Notes: generated by a model not told the origin, from the sequence alone. Shown: positions 22,251 through 32,164, numbered from the stretch's first letter. The stretch is 64,000 nucleotides of DNA from Cristatella mucedo (GCA_009760855.2 WPIO01000158.1:406001-470000); one strand, 5' to 3'. Numbers and translations are program-made.

Positions 22251-23744
22251 ATGCTCGAAATAGCAGAGGGCATGCCGCCTTTGCCGTCCCTGAAGAAGAC
22301 GCCGTCTACGAGCGGCGGCGCCGGCGTACAGCCGCCCGCGGAAGCCGCGGCGAGAAGCGTCAGAAAGGAGAGAGGCCGGATCCAGTCGACGGCGCGCGCT
22401 CTCGCTCGGCTGGCGAGAAGCTTCGAGAGCCAGCTCGCCGCGAGCGAGGAGGATGAGGACGCCTACGGCGACGTGCAAGAACGCTTCATCCGGCACCTCG
22501 TCAAGGCGAGCGAGGGCGAGCTCGTCGACTGGAGGGACCTCGACGAACGCATCGTGCGCCGGTTCCAAGCAGACGACGACGTCAGCTTGCGGAGGGACTT
22601 CGGCAGGCTCGTGGCGCTCGTCGACTTGGCGAGGACGTTCCACGCCGTCTTCGGCGACATACGGCGGACGCTGGCGACGCTGCCGCGCGAGTGCGACGTC
22701 TACCTGGCCAGTCACGGCGAGGAGGCGCGCGGCAGGACGTTCCGCGGCCTGGAGACGTACGAGACGCTGCTGGCCGACTGCCGCGACGCGCTGATCGACG
22801 GCTCGGTGCGAGTCGAGCGCCTCGTGGCGGCAGTCGAGGGCGCGCGCCCGCTCGCCGCCTACCTGGCCGACTACGGCAAGGTGCTCCACTACATGCGAGA
22901 GGCGTGCGAGAGCGCCGAGCAGTGCGCCGGCGCCGTGCGGCGCTGGATCGTCGGCGACGACGTCTACGTCAACGACATCGTCTGCGAGCTGAGCTCACTG
23001 CAGCGACGGCGCCAGGAGCTGCAGCAGAGGGAGACAATCTCTCCGCGGGCACTGGCGAATGGCGCCTCCTTCACCGCCGCCTTCGGGGCGCTCGGCTCGG
23101 AGCGAAATGCCGGTGACATGCGCGCGCTCGGCGAGGAAATCGGCCGCGGCGAGCGGCTGCTGAAAGAACTGCAAGCCGCTCTGCCGTCCGTCGAAGAGCG
23201 GCTCGGTGCGGCGCAGCGCGCCCTGAGCGACGCTTCGGCGCTTTGGCACCGTCGCGCGGCCGTCGGCTGGGACGCCGCCGCCGGCGCGGCCGCGACGCTG
23301 CTGCCGCCGCTGCGCTTGGACTCGGGAGCGCTGCGGTCGACGGCTCCCAGAGCGATGCAACTCGCCGGCGCCGCCGCCGAGAACGTCGCGGCTCTGCGCG
23401 AGCGAGCGAACGCGCTTCGCGCTCAAAAGCAGGCGCTCACGGAGGACGCGGACGGCGTGCGGCGCCGGTTGCGCGCGGCGAAGAGCGAGCTCAAGAGGCG
23501 CGACCTCGAGGCGGTCGCGCTGCGGCGAAAGGAAGCCGGCGACCGGCGGGCGGCTGCGGCGAACGTGCGCAGTATCGGCGACTTGGACGCCGCGATCGCT
23601 GCGCTGGAGCGCATTCTCAGCCTCAAGAGATCGGAGGAGACGCTGAGGCTTGCTGAGGGCAGCGTCGTCCAGTCGCTGGATTTCAACGGTACGTCGCGCG
23701 TCGCTCGCTTCGCCGCGATGCGCCGCGCCTGCGCCGGTAGCTAA
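22251..23744 (+). CDS. Unidentified Ala/Arg/Glu-rich protein, probable coiled coil
   Basis: A single open frame of 498 codons (497 aa) starts at ATG 22251; the frame is open from 22191, so an upstream ATG there or the ATG at 22272 are alternatives. I do not recognise the protein. The composition is not random: regular heptad-like L/A spacing with E, R and Q from about residue 245 to the end suggests long coiled coils. Residues about 55-225 are less repetitive and contain Trp/Tyr-bearing segments (VDWRDLDERIVRRF; YLADYGKVLHYMREAC). A good splice donor, AACG|GTACGT, ends coding sequence at 23688 if used; otherwise the frame reads on 18 codons to TAA at 23744. No downstream exon was found. GC is far above that of COX6A. 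Opposite-strand open frames of 280 codons are shadows. Axonemal or centrosomal coiled-coil roles are possible but unproven. Confidence 0.6.
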   Translation: MLEIAEGMPPLPSLKKTPSTSGGAGVQPPAEAAARSVRKERGRIQSTARALARLARSFESQLAASEEDEDAYGDVQERFIRHLVKASEGELVDWRDLDERIVRRFQADDDVSLRRDFGRLVALVDLARTFHAVFGDIRRTLATLPRECDVYLASHGEEARGRTFRGLETYETLLADCRDALIDGSVRVERLVAAVEGARPLAAYLADYGKVLHYMREACESAEQCAGAVRRWIVGDDVYVNDIVCELSSLQRRRQELQQRETISPRALANGASFTAAFGALGSERNAGDMRALGEEIGRGERLLKELQAALPSVEERLGAAQRALSDASALWHRRAAVGWDAAAGAAATLLPPLRLDSGALRSTAPRAMQLAGAAAENVAALRERANALRAQKQALTEDADGVRRRLRAAKSELKRRDLEAVALRRKEAGDRRAAAANVRSIGDLDAAIAALERILSLKRSEETLRLAEGSVVQSLDFNGTSRVARFAAMRRACAGS

Positions 23745-25050
23745 GCTGATGTGCTGCGACAACGATGTGCTTCCGTTCGGGCTTACGTAAAATAGCGTTC
23801 GCTGAGTTAGCATTTCATCATTATTAGTGGTAGTAGTATTGTTGTCGTTTTTTTGCATCGCTATACGTACGTCGTAGCGCTATCCGCGCGCGTTGCAGCG
23901 AAGCGCGTCGCACCCCACCCGCGAATACGGCCGCTGGGGGTATATTGGTGACAGCTAGCGGACCGCGTCGGGTTTGCCAAGCGGCCTCTGGCATAATGAT
24001 ACACGCTGTACGCATGCTACATCCTGGGTCGCATAATGACAAATTTGATTATATTTCAAATTATTGCCGGCTCGTGAATTGCAGTAATCGGGAACAGGAA
24101 ATGTTCTTCTCTGCCGTTCAGTCGGTATAATAATGCAACTTGAGTTTCGGGGGGGGGGGTCCGCTATAGCGTGACTGTAGCGCTATTGCTAACCTTTAGG
24201 GATCAACATTCGCTAGTATTGCATTCCCACTAACGACTGACAGCATCGCCAACCGTTCTATCGTTCGATCGTTCAATCGCTCTATCGGCAGACCTGCAGC
24301 TCTAAGTCACGCTCCTGCCCGACGTTACGCCCCTCACTACTCGCGATGATCGATTCTCGCGACGATTGCCCAACCGGCGCAGGCGATCGCCTCGGGCAGG
24401 AAATCACGCTAATCAGACATTCGCCCTCCCGTGGACAGCCACACCCGTCGAGGACAACCGCCAGTCCAGCGCCCGAATTGTTCGCCCCGATTCGCCCCGA
24501 CAGCTGCGCTCGTCCGCCCCTGGTGGGCCTCGGCCCCGGAGACGATTGCCCCCTGATGCATGGCCCCTTGATGCATGGTTGTTACTCAAGTCCGGCTGCT
24601 GAACTCGAACTAAAGCCCTTAACCGCAAGCACAGCACTCGTAATGGCTCGCGTCTTCGCTGACCCGTGACAAATACCAATGAAGCTGGCGTCTCGAAGCG
24701 CGGCTAACAAGTTTTACGTGCTGCCTCGATACACGCAGGTATGCTGCCGGTAGCAGAGCCCGGCAGCAAGAGGCAGCACCAGTAGCTTAGTACAGCAGGT
24801 CCGTATCATGTTACCATCAGTCCATGTGCTTGCTACCTGGCCGATGAACCCACACTGAATACTAAGCCCTGGAGTCGAAGCAAAACGCGAGGTCACGTGG
24901 TGCACCCATTAGCCCGCATTCTTGAACGAGAACATCGAAGCGGGTACGTGTCTTCAACATTCGTTGAAGTTAAGAAGTAGAAAACGCCGGTAAAGTGCTT
25001 TATATATTCTTCGGAGTTCAGACGTCAGGTTTTAAAGTTGGGGTTCAGTT
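23745..25050. other. Intergenic or intronic DNA with no supported gene
   Basis: If the donor at 23688 is used, this stretch is intron. I could not find a convincing acceptor-plus-frame. A short GATGCATGGCCCC-type direct repeat lies at 24555-24580. Confidence 0.4.
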
Positions 25051-25057
25051 CAGGGGC

Positions 25058-25225
25058 GATTGGCCAGGCCTAGGAGTAAGGCGCTCTCACTTTACGACCC
25101 AGGTCACTGGTTCGAGTTCTGCAGCGGGAAATCCTTAATTGCACAAGGAAGCTGCGATGGTAGTCATTAAGATTTTCTGAAGCTGTATAAATGAGGCTGT
25201 TAACTCGGCTAGCCTTACTTTTTTT
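25058..25225 (+). mobile_element. tRNA-derived SINE, family A
   Basis: The A-box-like part is GGCCTAGGAGTAAGGCGC and the B-box-like part CTGGTTCGAGTTC. The end is AATGAGGCTGTTAACTCGGC, followed by a T run. Confidence 0.8.
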
Positions 25226-25924
25226 TTACCTGTTTTCAACTTTTTTCCCCTTCCTGTCGGGTTGACTATCCGCTAGCAGAAGAACTCGAGAGGGAGGTGA
25301 ATTTCACACAACGCAATTGTAGAGGGATGCATGTCCACGGTAGACGATTTTCCATGGAAAGGGGGTTGCGATGGTTTTTCGAGATTAAAGGATTATTCTC
25401 CTCGTAGAACAATTGTCTGTCTGGCAGGGTCGGTAAATGCGGGGGGGGGGGGAGTGATTGCCGACTCTTGACAAGTACAAGTGCGCCCGAAGCTTCGTTC
25501 AAACGTAACCACTGCTTGAAAAAAAATTTTTTTAACAGCTACACTTCAATGTGGTATTGCAGCATGTCTTTTTTGGCTCAAACAGCTAAGTGCTGCGTTA
25601 AAGGCTGAGTTGATGTGCGTCGCAAAGAAGTTGAGGTCAGCAGGGCAGCAAACGAAAGACCGAGCTACGGTAGCCAGGGCAGCAATCGCGAGCGCCCACG
25701 TGACAGTCTAGTCTGCGGGCTCCTAGAGACGTGCGCTTTGAGTGAGCGACTGGGAAAGCAATTAGACACAGGAGAGGGGAGCGAGCGCCCAGTGATCGCA
25801 ATTTTGTCGACGTCGTCTGAATTAGAGAAACGCCTGCATGCGACTTGCTCTCTCTGTTTAGCCCACTGCCCGGGCTTTACTGACTGGTTGATGTCACATG
25901 ATCGCAGGCAATAATGATGCTAAT

Positions 25925-26330
25925 CTTGATAAAAAAAATCGTTTTAGCACCCTTAGATAATCTAATCTCTTTTAGGCACTTGACATAGTGTGCAAAGTAC
26001 CAAGTAATTTGATTAATGGTGCTATACACACCAGTGTCCGCGCGAAAAAAGGAAAGCAGGATCTTTCGCACTGGCAGAGCATTACTGCGAGAAGCAATGG
26101 GTTTCCACTTTCTTTTTAAATGCCGTAAAGTCGGGGGGGAGAGAAAAAATTGATCTGAAGGGGAGGTAGAGTAGGTAAGGGGAGGTAAAGTCAGTTCGCT
26201 GCTTGATAAGGAGTTCGTGCAGGTTAGCATGAGGGCTGGGATATGGCAATTTCGGCGTTCACGACAGACAAATATATGCAGAGTTTTGCACGAACGTTTG
26301 TTTTACTGCATTGGAAGGAAGACGTGCAAG
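25925..26330 (-). mobile_element. Old LINE 3' part, minus strand
   Basis: On the minus strand the 3' stem-loop region (AAGAGATTAGATTATCTAAG) and the downstream A/T-rich tail are visible at 25925-25990. Degraded LINE coding sequence follows up to about 26300. Confidence 0.65.
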
Positions 26331-26369
26331 TAATGAGCGACAGAAGGATGGATGGGATGTAGCCAATTC

Positions 26370-26475
26370 TTATCCGAGACACTTGGGTGGTCGAAGTCGT
26401 GGGCTCGAGCACCGTGACATATGTAGAGCTCCTGAACAGAGATTAAGTTAGGGCCCATATAAATGAGTTGTTTTT
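26370..26475 (+). mobile_element. SINE family B, partial
   Basis: The B-box-like GTGGGCTCGAGCACCG is followed by a GCTCCTGAACAGAGATTAAG block and an ATATAAATGAGTTG end. Confidence 0.6.
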
Positions 26476-26744
26476 AATTTTTTACTTTTACTGGCGGCGA
26501 TCTAGTAGCTACAAGATAGCAAGTGCTAACCAGAATTATGAGCTACACATTCCGAAAAAAATTCTCTGCTTCGGTTTTAAAATAAATCTTCTGAATAATT
26601 TTCCTCAGGTTAGGGCCTCGCAGCTAGTACTCCAAAATCCATCTATCACCAGCGTTCGACACAATCCGTCTGGAACTCTATGCCTCTTAGCAAGACCAGG
26701 CATATCTGACCCAATTCTAATCGAGTGGTCGCGTCCACTAAAAC

Positions 26745-27350
26745 AATGGGCGCCTCCGGGCTTCTCGGTCGCCTCGTGCTCGTACTTCTTTTCATCGTCT
26801 TCACTCTCCCTTTGGCCGATGGCATCGCCTAAAGCAGTCTTGGCATTTAAATATATGCTTACGACACTCAGCTCTATCTACCCGTCGACCCTTCGTCTAA
26901 GCTACGGCTCCACATCCGACTCTCGTAGCTCCCTGGCATCGTGTGCATCGAAGGTATTCGCTCTTAAATGACCACAAACCTCCCGAAGCTTCCCGACCTT
27001 CAAGCTACATCTGGCCTTTCAATCAAGATCCGTTCATCTAGCATCCCTCCAGCGACCTCTTCCCTGACATCACTGGGGCCTGCCATTCCAAAACGAATAG
27101 TCATTGGATGAGCACAGTGCCTCCGCTGTCAACTCGGCATACTTTCAGCTGAGGAATATTGCCAAAAACCAGGTCGGTTACGGGCACATGCCGAGTAATT
27201 TTCGGCATGTGCCCGTAATCGTCTGCGCCTGGTGAAAAACTCGGCAGCTCAGCTGGTCTGTCATCAACTGCGTAGCTGCCGCATCTGAGCATCACTGGCT
27301 CCCTATCGAGCGTCTAATTGACTTCAGGATCGTCTGTCTGGCGACCCGGG
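26745..27350 (+). mobile_element. Old LINE RT remnant with an internal hairpin
   Basis: Frames with stops and shifts encode a peptide like FIVFTLPLADGIA, then YAYDTQLYLPVDPSSKLRL (the YADD catalytic position reads YAYD here, so the first Asp is lost), then NSAAQLV and HWLPIERLIDFRI. The order matches the LINE at 29 kb, but the sequence is clearly different. The segment between IAKN and NSAAQLV is shortened and holds a perfect 17-bp inverted repeat (27178-27218). Confidence 0.75.
27178..27218. repeat. Perfect 17-bp inverted repeat, 7-nt loop
   Basis: The arms are 27178-27194 (TTACGGGCACATGCCGA) and 27202-27218 (its exact complement). The loop is GTAATTT. It sits inside the LINE remnant where coding sequence is missing. 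Confidence 0.97.
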
Positions 27351-27432
27351 ACCCGCGACAGGTCGCTTCACTCGCTTTCCCCACTAGTCTACATTCACTG
27401 GGGCAGCTCTCAGCTTAGCCGCGATGGAAGCC

Positions 27433-27670
27433 CTTGCCTTAGTGGGTTCGACTAGGGCGCCTAGTACAGACCCAGCGCCTGATACACCTAGCTCAGGTTA
27501 GAATGGAGCTTTATGCAGGCGATGCAGTTAGGAGATGGAGCGACTAATGTGCTTGCCTAAGGGGGTTCGACTAGGACACCTAGTACAGGCCCGGCTCGTG
27601 GTCCACCCGCTAAAGTTAGAATGAAACCTGGTGCAGACGATGCGGTCAGGATGTGCACCGACTAATGTGC
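27433..27670. repeat. 119-bp direct tandem duplication
   Basis: Two diverged copies start with CTTGCCT(T/A)AG and share GGTTCGACTAGG, CCTAGTACAG, GGTTAGAATG-like and GCGACTAATGTGCT-type blocks. The spacing is 119 bp. Confidence 0.85.
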
Positions 27671-28704
27671 TGAAGTAGAAATAGCAGCTACGCGCGAGGT
27701 CAGGAGTTTAGAGTAGAGATAATATAATGGGACGACTGACTGAGCTCGGGGCTGCAGCTTCCGTGGTCAAAGCGAGACTACGCTTCGAGAGTACGAGAGA
27801 CGAACCGGCGGCGACTAACAGCTAATTGCAGCTTAGGCTTCGCAGTTTTGTTCTGCCAGCTACTCAGTTAACTGCTCGTATCTTGGGGTGCTGTAGCGGC
27901 CCGCCTTCGGGGTTGGGATCATCGCTAGCGACGCGTGCATGGGATGGTTTATTATACACGGGCGTCGGGAGTTCGTGCAGTTAACTCCGTCTGTCCGGTA
28001 CGCGCCGCGTAAAGCGCTTGCGCCGGCGCGTAACCACTACTAAGAGGCCCACAATAAACTGTCACTTTCGGCGCTCAGTTGTGGCCGCTTGTTTTTTAAC
28101 CGCACTGCAGCACTGCATCGCACAGTCCACCGGTAGAGAGCCCATGGGACGAGCTTCGCTTCGCGGTTACATACACATTACACCCCACGCTCCTTCAGTC
28201 ACGTGCTCTCGAACCGTGTCCTCCTCGGCTTTCGGTCATCTGACCGTTTCCCACGCACTAATTTGAAATATTTAGGTGATCGGGTCTTTATTCCTCGTGC
28301 ACCAAAAGCACAAGGAAGAAACTAGAACTCGCGTCTAACTTCTTTCACCACCTGCACGGACATTGCGATGTGTAGTCTTAGCTAAAGACGCGTCTGTTCC
28401 TCTTAGTGGTCAATGCACCCCAGTGAACTTGTCTTTTTTTGTTCCTGCTTGCTCTGTGTGCTTTCAAGTGCAAGACTCGGTACATCTTATTAATCAGGAC
28501 GTCAATAAACCTGTGGCCCTGAGTGTCTTCTTGTGCTCTTTTGTACGCTTGTCTAAGCATGGTACAGCGCATGCCATTAACCCTTGGTCACCACCTATCT
28601 TACAGTAAGCTGTAAAATGCCCTGATAGAGACTCAGTTCTTTTACGGTGCTATGAAACCGACCTATTATCTCTACTAATTAAAGCGAGAAGGTCCGTCAC
28701 GCCT

Positions 28705-28760
28705 CAAGATGGCGCACTTCCGTCAACCGACAAGATGGCGCTGCGCTGTCTTCCGTAATG
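28705..28760. promoter_or_regulatory. Paired YY1/ETS-like promoter elements
   Basis: CAAGATGGCGC occurs at 28705-28715 and CAAGATGGCGC again at 28731-28741. An ACTTCCG (ETS-like, reverse) lies between them and another CTTCCG follows at 28750. Such clusters are typical of TATA-less housekeeping promoters, but no gene start could be attached: the ATGs open only very short frames. Confidence 0.35.
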
Positions 28761-29019
28761 GAACTACTGTTGCTCAGCGAAGCGAGTCCACAAGCAGTGA
28801 GCTGCTTTTAACTAATTATATTCTAATCCTCCTATGAAAGCCCGAATTTACGGCAAGCGTGTCTCCCCGAGCAAATCAGCCACCGAGCTTACATGGCTAA
28901 GTGTTACGTGCTACGGGCTGCTCGTCGCGCTCTGAGCTGTTCTGCGAGCTCTGCCGCCCGCGGAGTGCCTACATGCGGGAACAACAAGTACTCAATACGA
29001 GAAGTTAAACTCAATTCAT

Positions 29020-29080
29020 TTGAGTCTGCCTCTGAATAGCTGTGGTCGTCTAATGAAAGGTCACTTTGGAGCATGGCGCC
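29020..29080 (-). mobile_element. Older minus-strand LINE, left piece
   Basis: The minus strand encodes a peptide like QSDLSLDDH, matching the family. Its missing neighbour resumes at 30757, on the far side of the inserted plus-strand LINE. Confidence 0.8.
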
Positions 29081-29086
29081 TAGATT
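29081..29086. repeat. Target-site duplication, left copy (TAGATT)
   Basis: TAGATT here is repeated at 30751-30756, exactly at the two ends of the inserted LINE. The interrupted LINE has this word once. Confidence 0.8.
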
Positions 29087-29090
29087 ATTA

Positions 29091-29140
29091 AGAAGTGGCC
29101 TGACTACACCTTTCAAAAAATCTGTAGTCAGGCCACTTCT
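29091..29140. repeat. 18-bp perfect inverted repeat at the LINE 5' junction
   Basis: The arms are 29091-29108 (AGAAGTGGCCTGACTACA) and 29123-29140 (its exact complement), with a 14-nt loop. The right arm is native LINE sequence (coding VVRPLL); the left arm is an inverted copy of it placed next to the target site. Confidence 0.95.
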
Positions 29141-30659
29141 CAAGAAAGCTACACTAGACCAAGAGAACTTAAGCAACTACCGCCCAGTTTCCCTTCTACC
29201 ATTCCTATCAAAGACAATCGAACGGGTCGTGGCGGACCAGCTGAACTCGTATATCGAAACCTCACACCTTGCTAGTAAGTTCCAGTCTGGCTTTAGAGCT
29301 AATCACTCTACAGAGTCAGCATTGCTTCGGGTATACAACGACCTACTTAGGAATGCAGACATGGGTAGAGTGTCTCTGCTTGTTTTGCTTGATCTTTCGG
29401 CAGCTTTTGACACCATCGATCACAAAGTTCTTCTAGAGCGCCTCTCATCTCGCCTGGGCATCACTGGCACTGCTCTGCAGTGGTTCAGGTCCTATCTCAG
29501 TGGGAGACTCCAGAGTATTGACGTGAATCGACAAAGATCATCTGAATTACCTCTGAAATATGGAGTACCTCAGGGCTCAGTGCTAGGTCCGGTTCTTTTC
29601 ACGGTTTATACTCTCCCTCTTGCTGATGTGATTGCCAAGCACAATCTAGGCTTTCACTTCTATGCGGATGACGCCCAGTTGTACCTTTGCTTTGATCCCT
29701 CCCAGCCTTCGAGCACCTCAAACTCTCTCAACTCGCTGCATGCATTGATGACATCCGCACATGGATGGCAGCAAATTTTCTAAAACTAAACGAGGATAAA
29801 ACTAACTTACTAGTTATGGGCAAACCCAGTGTGATTCAGAGATTGGAAAGGCTGACGCTCAAAATTGGCTCTGCCAGCATATCTCCAGTTGAATCAGCTC
29901 GAAATCTAGGTGTCATATTCCAAAGCGACCTCTCGTTAGACGACCATATCAGCTCCACAGTCAAATCTGCCTATTGTCAGCTTCATAACATTGCTAAAAT
30001 TCGGGCTTGTTTAGATAAGGATACCACATCTAAGTTGGTCCATGCATTCGTGACATCCCGTCTCGACTTATGCAACTCACTGCTTACTGGCCTACCAGCA
30101 TGTGCGATCAGGCGATTGCAGCTGGTGCAAAACTCGGCAGCTAGGCTTGTCTGTCGTGAGCGTCGCAGTTGCCACATTACTCCACTTCTCGCCGACCTGC
30201 ACTGGCTACCAGTCAAGCAACGGATTGACTTCAAGGTTTTGTCGCTCACTTTTAGGTCCCGTCATTCTATGGCTCCAGCCTATCTTTCAGATATACTACC
30301 CCATCAGGCCAAGCATCGTACCACCCGCTTTTCGGAATCCAACAGTCTACAAATACCTCGTACAAACCTTAAATCCTTTGGAGACCGTGCATTTAGTTCG
30401 TATGCTCCCAAAGCCTGGAACTCCCTCCCGACCTGCATCAGAACATCCCCCGACCTGACCACATTTAAAAGGAACCTAAAAACACACCTATTTAGAACAG
30501 CATTTAGTGGTCCCTGTGATTCGTCCTTAATGTGCTTATGCGTGCTGACACTGTGCATGCTGCCACTAACCACATTTGCATGCTGACCCTGTGCATGTCA
30601 CCCCTAACCATATTATTCATTTTGTTTGTTTTTCAAGCATGATTTTACTTACCATTCAA

Positions 30660-30735
30660 TTGGATTTCACTTTGCAGCAAATGTAAAGCGCCTAGAGAGA
30701 GATTAATTTCTCTGAGGGCGCTTTATCAAGTGAAT
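30660..30735 (+). ncRNA. LINE 3' stem-loop (putative RT recognition)
   Basis: AGCGCC pairs with GGCGCT as an outer stem, and an AGAGA/TCTCT-type inner stem closes a TTAA(T/G)T loop. The element recurs in every LINE 3' end and, in variant form, in SINE family B. In stringent-type LINEs (for example eel UnaL2) such a 3' hairpin is bound by the reverse transcriptase; that function is inferred here. Confidence 0.6.
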
Positions 30736-30750
30736 TATTATTATTATTAT

Positions 30751-30756
30751 TAGATT
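30751..30756. repeat. Target-site duplication, right copy (TAGATT)
   Basis: It follows the ATT tail of the LINE directly and matches 29081-29086. Confidence 0.8.
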
Positions 30757-31475
30757 TCATACCGAATCAACAGGAGACATGCTGGCATAGCCGATTTTGA
30801 GCGCTAGCCTTTCCAATTGCTGAATCACACTCGGTTTGTCCATAACTAGTAAGATAGTTTTATCACTATTCAATTTAAGAAGATTTGCTGCCATCCATGT
30901 GCAGGTGTCATCAATACACGCAGCAAGGGAGTTGAGAGAATTCGAGGTGCTCGAAGGCTGGGAGAGATCAAAGCAAAGGTACAACTGAATGTCATCCACA
31001 TAGAAGGGAAAGCCTAGATTGTGCTTGGCAATCACATCAGCAAGAGGAAGAGTATACAACGTGAAAAGAACCGGAACTAGCACGGAGCCCTGAGGTACCC
31101 CATATTTCAGCGGTACCTCGGATGATCTTGGTCCATTCACGTCAATACTCTGGAGTCTCCCACTGAGATACGATCTTAACCATTGCAGAGCAGTGTCAGT
31201 GATGCCCAGGCGAGATGAGAGGCGCTCTAGAAGAACTTTGTGATCGATAGTATCAAAAGCTGCCGAAAGATCGAGAAAAACAAGTAGACACTCTACCTAT
31301 GTCTGCATTCCTAAGTAGGCTGTTGCACACCTTAAGCAATGCTGATTCTGTGGAGTGATTAGCTCTAAAGCCAGACTGGAACTTGCTAGCAAGGTTTGAA
31401 GTTTCAATATATGAGTACAGCTGGTCTGCCACAACTCGTTCTAGTGTCTGTATTAAAGCAAGAATACAATTCACG
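30757..31475 (-). mobile_element. Older minus-strand LINE, right piece
   Basis: The minus strand encodes, from the right, QTLERVVADQLYSYIE, FQSGFRANHSTES, then (after a small gap) LKYGVPQGSVLVPVLFTLY and FPFYVDDIQLYL (motif C as YVDD). The sequence stops at SPVDSV, and the next residues of the family lie at 29020-29080. Confidence 0.88.
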
Positions 31476-32077
31476 TTTTTCAGCTTACGAGGTGACATCA
31501 ATAATGAGAAAACGGACATTAATGTCTTAAATCGTAAACGTGGCCAGTGAAATGGGTAATGCTGATAAACTTATTGAGCTGGTTGTCGCGTGTAGTCAAT
31601 GTTAGGCACACACGTTATTCTGCACAAGAAAAAATAAGTTAGATTACTGTGATTGTAAAAGTTGAGCTGAAAACGTAAAAGTAAAAGCCGAATTATATAA
31701 AACATTTTTAGCCATTCTTGAGGATGCAGTTCTCAGGTGTTCGCAGAAAGTTGGAAGAAAGTGGCCCGTGCTGTACGCATCGCTGACCTTCACACCAGAG
31801 CGCTCAGAAGAGCAGCTTCTCGCCGATATACAAGGTTGGTACGCGCGCGTAGACTAATGTGGTGCGACAGAGCTTTGCCAGCTTTGCATGCGCTACCACC
31901 AGACGACGCTCCCACTAACTTCAATGTATATCTCTCTAAAATATCTTTTATTGCGCGAGAACAATGCTGTCTGCACACTTGTAGCTGCCTAGGGCCTTGC
32001 CCGTGATACGGAAAACTCTTCAGCGGAACAACCACTGAGTCGTCATATCTGTGCGGGGTTATTGACCGGTTTCATAT

Positions 32078-32080
<3 letters not shown>

Positions 32081-32161
<81 letters not shown>
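32081..32161. repeat. (CA)n(TA)n microsatellite
   Basis: About 23 CA units followed by about 16 TA units. Confidence 0.97.

Positions 32162-32164
<3 letters not shown>

Larger units (their letters stand above)
29087..30750 (+). mobile_element. 5'-truncated LINE (L2/CR1-like) with RT and 3' tail
   Basis: This is the best-preserved LINE in the window. The frame from about 29109 to 29740 encodes the RT domain: NYRPVSLLPFLSKTIE, FQSGFRANHSTES, LLDLSAAFDTIDH (motif A, catalytic Asp), YGVPQGSVLGPVLF and FYADDAQLYL (motif C, YADD intact). A small frameshift near 29740 moves the frame; the thumb and C-terminal part (HWLPVKQR) continues to 30586. A noncoding 3' region with a stem-loop and (ATT)n ends it. 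The endonuclease and any ORF1 are missing through 5' truncation. It is flanked by TAGATT duplications, and it is not autonomous because of truncation and the frameshift. Confidence 0.93.

Noticed and set aside
22038-22889. Minus-strand 283-codon frame opposite the 22-kb exon
   Set aside because: Its composition mirrors the plus-strand codons in GC-rich DNA. The plus frame is longer, continuous and has better amino-acid organisation. The same holds for 22995-23858 minus.
26468-26971. A 167-codon plus-strand frame at 26.5-27.0 kb as a gene
   Set aside because: Other frames of the same DNA read as a degraded reverse transcriptase (FTLPLADGIA, YAYDTQLYLP), so this is a shifted reading of a LINE remnant.
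29041-29140. Twin-priming 5' inversion of the LINE at 29 kb
   Set aside because: At first the inverted LINE piece at 29020-29080 looked like a 5' inversion. It is instead part of an older minus-strand LINE that resumes at 30757, with TAGATT duplicated at both junctions, so nested insertion explains it better. Only the 18-bp snap-back remains unexplained.
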